A stretch of DNA of 64,000 bases from Smittia aterrima (taxonomy: Eukaryota > Arthropoda > Insecta > Diptera > Chironomidae). The notes under the pieces were generated by a model, which searched no databases, was not told where the DNA came from, and saw nothing but the letters and a program-made list of their open reading frames with translations. Location of the stretch: NCBI GenBank assembly GCA_033063855.1, contig CP093831.1, positions 23,374,001 to 23,438,000 of the forward strand, given 5' to 3'. Position numbers and translations under genes: made by a program. Within the stretch, counting starts at the first letter, position 1, and each line of letters starts with the position of its first letter. Below are positions 60,426 to 64,000 of the stretch, one piece after another.

Positions 60426-61216
60426 TTATTTGTACCAACAGTCAAATGAAATCTCGAAAATTTATTGCACGAGAAGAATTTTCTTGTTTCATTTCTAGTC
60501 GCGACACAAATTTTTCCAGCAGCAACGTCATGGAAAATTTTCCTGGAATATCGAAAGCTTTTCGGAGAGCTTCGTAAGACTCTCGTCGTCTCGCTCCGTC
60601 CTCTGCATTTTTAAGGCGTTGTTGACTTTCGAAACGCATAGCCAACAAGTCCTTCCATCCTTCCAATGTTCACGATGATCCATATAAAGCACATGAATCG
60701 AGTGGAAATGTCACAGTTTACCTTTGAGTTTTGTTGGAGAAAGATCCGTTTTCTGCCAACGCCGCCCTCATTTCTGACTTTAATTTCTCTCATAGCACAA
60801 CACAAAAGACAGTGGAAAGTTTGAAGAAAGCGAAAATTATTATTTCCTTCGACCAACCTTCGAAGAGAATCAAAGAGCGAAAGGCTCTTTAGTTAGACGA
60901 TTATTTATTCAATTAAACTTTGCATTCGTGTGTTGTTAATAGCTCGAGAAATTTATTGGAAAGGACACAAAGGCGAGCAAAGAAATAAAAGTGAGAGAGT
61001 CTCGTGTGTGTGGTGGAATAATAATTTTTATGTAACCATTTCTTTTTTATGCTTTCGCGCAGCAAGCAAAACAACAAAAGGAATCGTTTGACAAACACAA
61101 AAAATTCCTTTTACGGGGGAACCCTTTTTTATTGCGGATCGTCGCAATCTTGTCGAAGGAAGTGAATAAAAGTTTTTTCCTGTGGAATATAAAAACGACA
61201 ACAAGAGAACAACATC
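60426..61216. other. Spacer between DUF1091-type and neuropeptide genes
   Basis: AT-rich, with no coding signal. An ATATAAAA motif at 61187-61194 lies only about 25 bp before the neuropeptide ATG, so it is probably too close to act as its TATA box. Confidence 0.45.
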
Positions 61217-61343
61217 ATGGCGCAAACAAATTGGTTCTGTTTCATTCTGTTCAGTGTTTTATTCACGAGCCAACAGATTGTCGCAGCAATCGACCTAGCC
61301 CGCCTCTACGGACACGAAGGCCACGAGGTTCAGAAGAGAAGCG
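61217..61343 (+). CDS. IDLSRF-like neuropeptide precursor, first exon (partial)
   Basis: The ATG at 61217 opens a signal peptide (NWFCFILFSVLFTSQQIVAA). The predicted mature peptide IDLARLYGHEGHEVQ follows directly, ended by the dibasic site KR and then SG. This fits the insect IDLSRF-like peptide, which sits directly after the signal peptide and starts IDLSRFYGH in many insects. Here Arg-Phe has become Arg-Leu with Ser to Ala. A GTAATT donor follows in phase 1. The remaining exons of the longer precursor were not found with confidence in the next 2.6 kb and may lie beyond the window. Confidence 0.7.
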
Positions 61344-64000
61344 GTAATTATTCCATACATTTTAGATTAAATAGCTTTAAGGGAAACAACGCTCGCCGTC
61401 GTCGTAGATAATAAACCACGGTGAATCATCGAGAAGCTTGTTTGAAGCACTGGACAATTTGTGTTCATAAAATTCTTTCCATTTTGATTATAAATTGCTC
61501 TTTGCTCAATACTTTCCCATCCGTAACGAGAGCAGCATCTGTCGAAGAGTTTGTTGGTTTACATTCGCCATTCGTTATTTGAATATCTGATGCTGTGTCA
61601 ATTTTAGAAATGCTTTGAAACACATGAGACACGAATGAGGACATAAAAGGACTTTTAGGAGCAAGGTTTCCCTTTTATATTGGGACGAGGTTTGTTGTTG
61701 AAAAACCTCGATAAATCGACATTGTAAAAGTTCTTTAAATTATTTTATGTTGAGCAGATTAACTTTAAAGAATACTTCCTTGATTCACATCAATTACTTT
61801 TAAAAAGGATTCACTGCATGCTTCAGAGACTTACACATCTCAGATTATTTACGACTGATTTATGAGCGAGCGAGTGAACTGCTCGTGAAACCATTCAATC
61901 TCCTGATGGTGTCATAAATGTTATTTGACATCATGTTATCGCCTAGCTCGCATCATTCAACACGCGTTATGTCAAACGGTAGCTCCGAGACATCCATTTA
62001 TCTGCCTTCGTTTTCAAATTCAAACCGACTCGAAGCGGAAATTTCGAGTTTTATTCGCAGTTAGACAGAATGGAAATGGCAACCTGTTAGCTTTTCGACG
62101 AGTGAACGTTGAAGCTTTATGCTAATGAGCTTTTCATTTCGAGAAGAGTACAAAAGGTGAACACATGGGAGACTCATGATAGGTCATCAATTAAGTGGCC
62201 AAGTTTGGATTATTGCATTTAATTTCTAAACACGCCTGTGACGAGCCTGAGCCTACAACGCATTGTTAATGCATAAGGTTCAAAGGCTGAAGTAATTGGA
62301 GAATATTCTCGGTTATGTCAATAGGGATTTGTGTTCATCCTTTCGTGCACTTTGACCTTTCCGACATTTGTTGAGATTCCTTTTAAATTAGTTTCGTTAC
62401 TTATGTAAGTTGATCTTATTTATTCACGTCGAGATCTCAACTTGTGATACTTTCTTGTGAGAAAGGAAACTGAAGTCTTCACCTTCGTTAAAAAATTTTC
62501 TTTAAGCGAATTCTCGAATTACGATTCTGCATAAGAATTTTAAATTCGTTTCTTGTGAATATTTCATTTTATTCGCGTTTTACAACGAAGCATAAAGAAG
62601 CTTAATCGTGTTGGGGGAGAATCTAAACGACGGAGTTGTCAGTTTATCGAGAAAGCTTTTGCAGTGAATCAGTGAGCAAACAATTTATTCACTCGAAATC
62701 CGCGGTTTTAGGAATTCGTCAGCGAGCTGACGATATAACAAAGATAAAGCATTTGCTTCGAGGAAAATCGATAGCGAGCGAACATGTTTTTCACCTTTTG
62801 CTCATCTGAAACATCGTTTATTGAGCTCAACACTGCAACTCTCTTCTCACTTCCCCTGGTGGATGAAGTTAATTGAGCTGTTTTAAAATGGAAAAGTTTT
62901 CTCGGAACAAGCCAAAAGTCGACTTTGTGTAGGATTTTTCACCAGCAAATTGCGTGGGAGAAAAGTTTTCTTTCTCTTAGGAAAGCGAAAAATCGTCTTG
63001 TCGAGTTGAGCAATATAATTATGCAAAAGTGATTAACATAAAACGATCTTTAGTGTTGCTAATTAGCGTTCTGTCAACTCCTTGTGCCTTTTTGTAAGTC
63101 TCGCTCGTTTCATTTCGCTTCGCTGATCGTAAGGATCCTTCAGAGATTTCGCTTAGACACTCGAGAACAAGGAAAAGTTTTTAAAAATAATTCGAGTAAT
63201 GAGGATCTATCCCCGCTCGGGTACCGGAGACTTGTCTTAATTAAAACATCCTTGATCTATCGCTCGACTAGAAAAGTTTAAAAGTTCACAGTCTAATGTC
63301 AGAGGTTGAGCTAGGTCCTCTCGTTCAAAAGTCATTAACATGCAGATTTGTTAGGATTCTCGGAAACGAATCTTTTAATTTAATTTTCTTTAAGATCGTT
63401 TAGCTTTCATGATGAAAAAGGAAGTGAAAGACCTTTCTAATTGGATTTCATTCTAAATGGAAATGATGCTTGTCCTTTCAAATCCATTTTCATAATTAAG
63501 TCGAAGCTTTCTGACCTGCAGCGGATTCCGCATCATTATCATCCTCTTCCTCTTGTTGTTCTTTCATAAAAGAAATTCACAGAACTCAATTGCCAGAGCA
63601 ATGGCGTGAAAAATAATATTTCCCAGCGCCTTCCCTCATTGCACGCAAAAACATTTCAAATAACTTTTGTAACTTCTTCACGCTGAATAAAATTTAAAGC
63701 GATCCAAGGTTCCATTTCGAGGAAAATGGGTCTTCCCTTGTTTTTGCAAGATGTCTTAGCAAAACAACGTTAAGTGCTGTAGTTCCCCTTCTCAACACTT
63801 TTTGTGTCAACATGAGCGATGATTCTCATGAAAAACAAACGGACGAAGGTTTGGAGCGTTAAACAGTTTTCATAAACGACGAAAAGGTAGAAAGAAGAAA
63901 CTTTCCGTCGCCTTAAAGCTCACGCTCCTTTCTCGTTCTTGTGGACTCGTTTTTATTTGTCTCAAGGCACCCAAAACGACGGAGAAGTTAGAGCGCAACA
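61344..64000. other. Probable intron or intergenic region to window end
   Basis: If the peptide precursor continues as in other insects, this is a long first intron. I see no clear downstream exon; a Ser-rich open segment after a CTGCAG at about 63523 is too weak to call. Confidence 0.4.

Noticed and set aside
1..64000. CRISPR arrays, bacterial operons, tRNA or rRNA genes
   Set aside because: None was seen. The gene structure is that of an animal nuclear genome, and no cloverleaf or rRNA-like stretch was recognised by eye.

Overview
The window looks like nuclear DNA of a nematoceran fly, most likely a non-biting midge (Chironomidae) or a close relative. It is AT-rich and has many 50-80 bp GT-AG introns. 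It carries typical insect families: insect dystrophin, takeout/JHBP, divergent ionotropic receptors, an RR cuticle protein, a trypsin-like protease and an IDLSRF-type neuropeptide. The midge placement is inference from gene style. Exon models were built by eye, and every complete model listed keeps its reading frame through all splice junctions.

Left third (1-18.3 kb). The 3' half of a dystrophin gene runs on the + strand. It has nine shared exons and two alternative terminal exons, and an alternative internal first exon lies in a 6.8 kb intron. A complete F-box/LRR gene (2886-4533) lies upstream of the first visible dystrophin exon, inside a dystrophin intron. Next, at 18.2-32.8 kb, is a largely gene-free stretch. 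It is interrupted by a 3.56 kb Foldback-like composite element (21468-25023) with complex inverted arms and a perfect 9-bp target-site duplication. Between its arms are an intact secreted LRR gene and a broken Ty1/copia fragment.

Centre (32.8-50 kb, minus strand). Three tandem ionotropic-receptor-like genes share the same three-exon structure and a conserved upstream element. They are followed by a takeout/JHBP cluster of three intact genes and one gutted copy. An atlastin/GBP-like large GTPase gene, a GBP relic and a 517 bp Tc1/mariner-type remnant lie within this cluster. Repeated flanks show that the cluster grew by tandem block duplication.

Right third (50-64 kb). A secreted trypsin-like protease and an RR-type cuticle protein lie on the + strand. 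They are followed by an inverted second copy of the 1379-5124 segment (52909-56638), which holds a second intact F-box/LRR gene and a dead copy of one dystrophin exon. Further on are a DUF1091-type secreted protein gene (five exons) and the first exon of an IDLSRF-like peptide precursor. The most unusual features are the Foldback-like cargo element and the inverted duplication, whose noncoding flanks are almost identical while the F-box/LRR coding sequences have diverged strongly.
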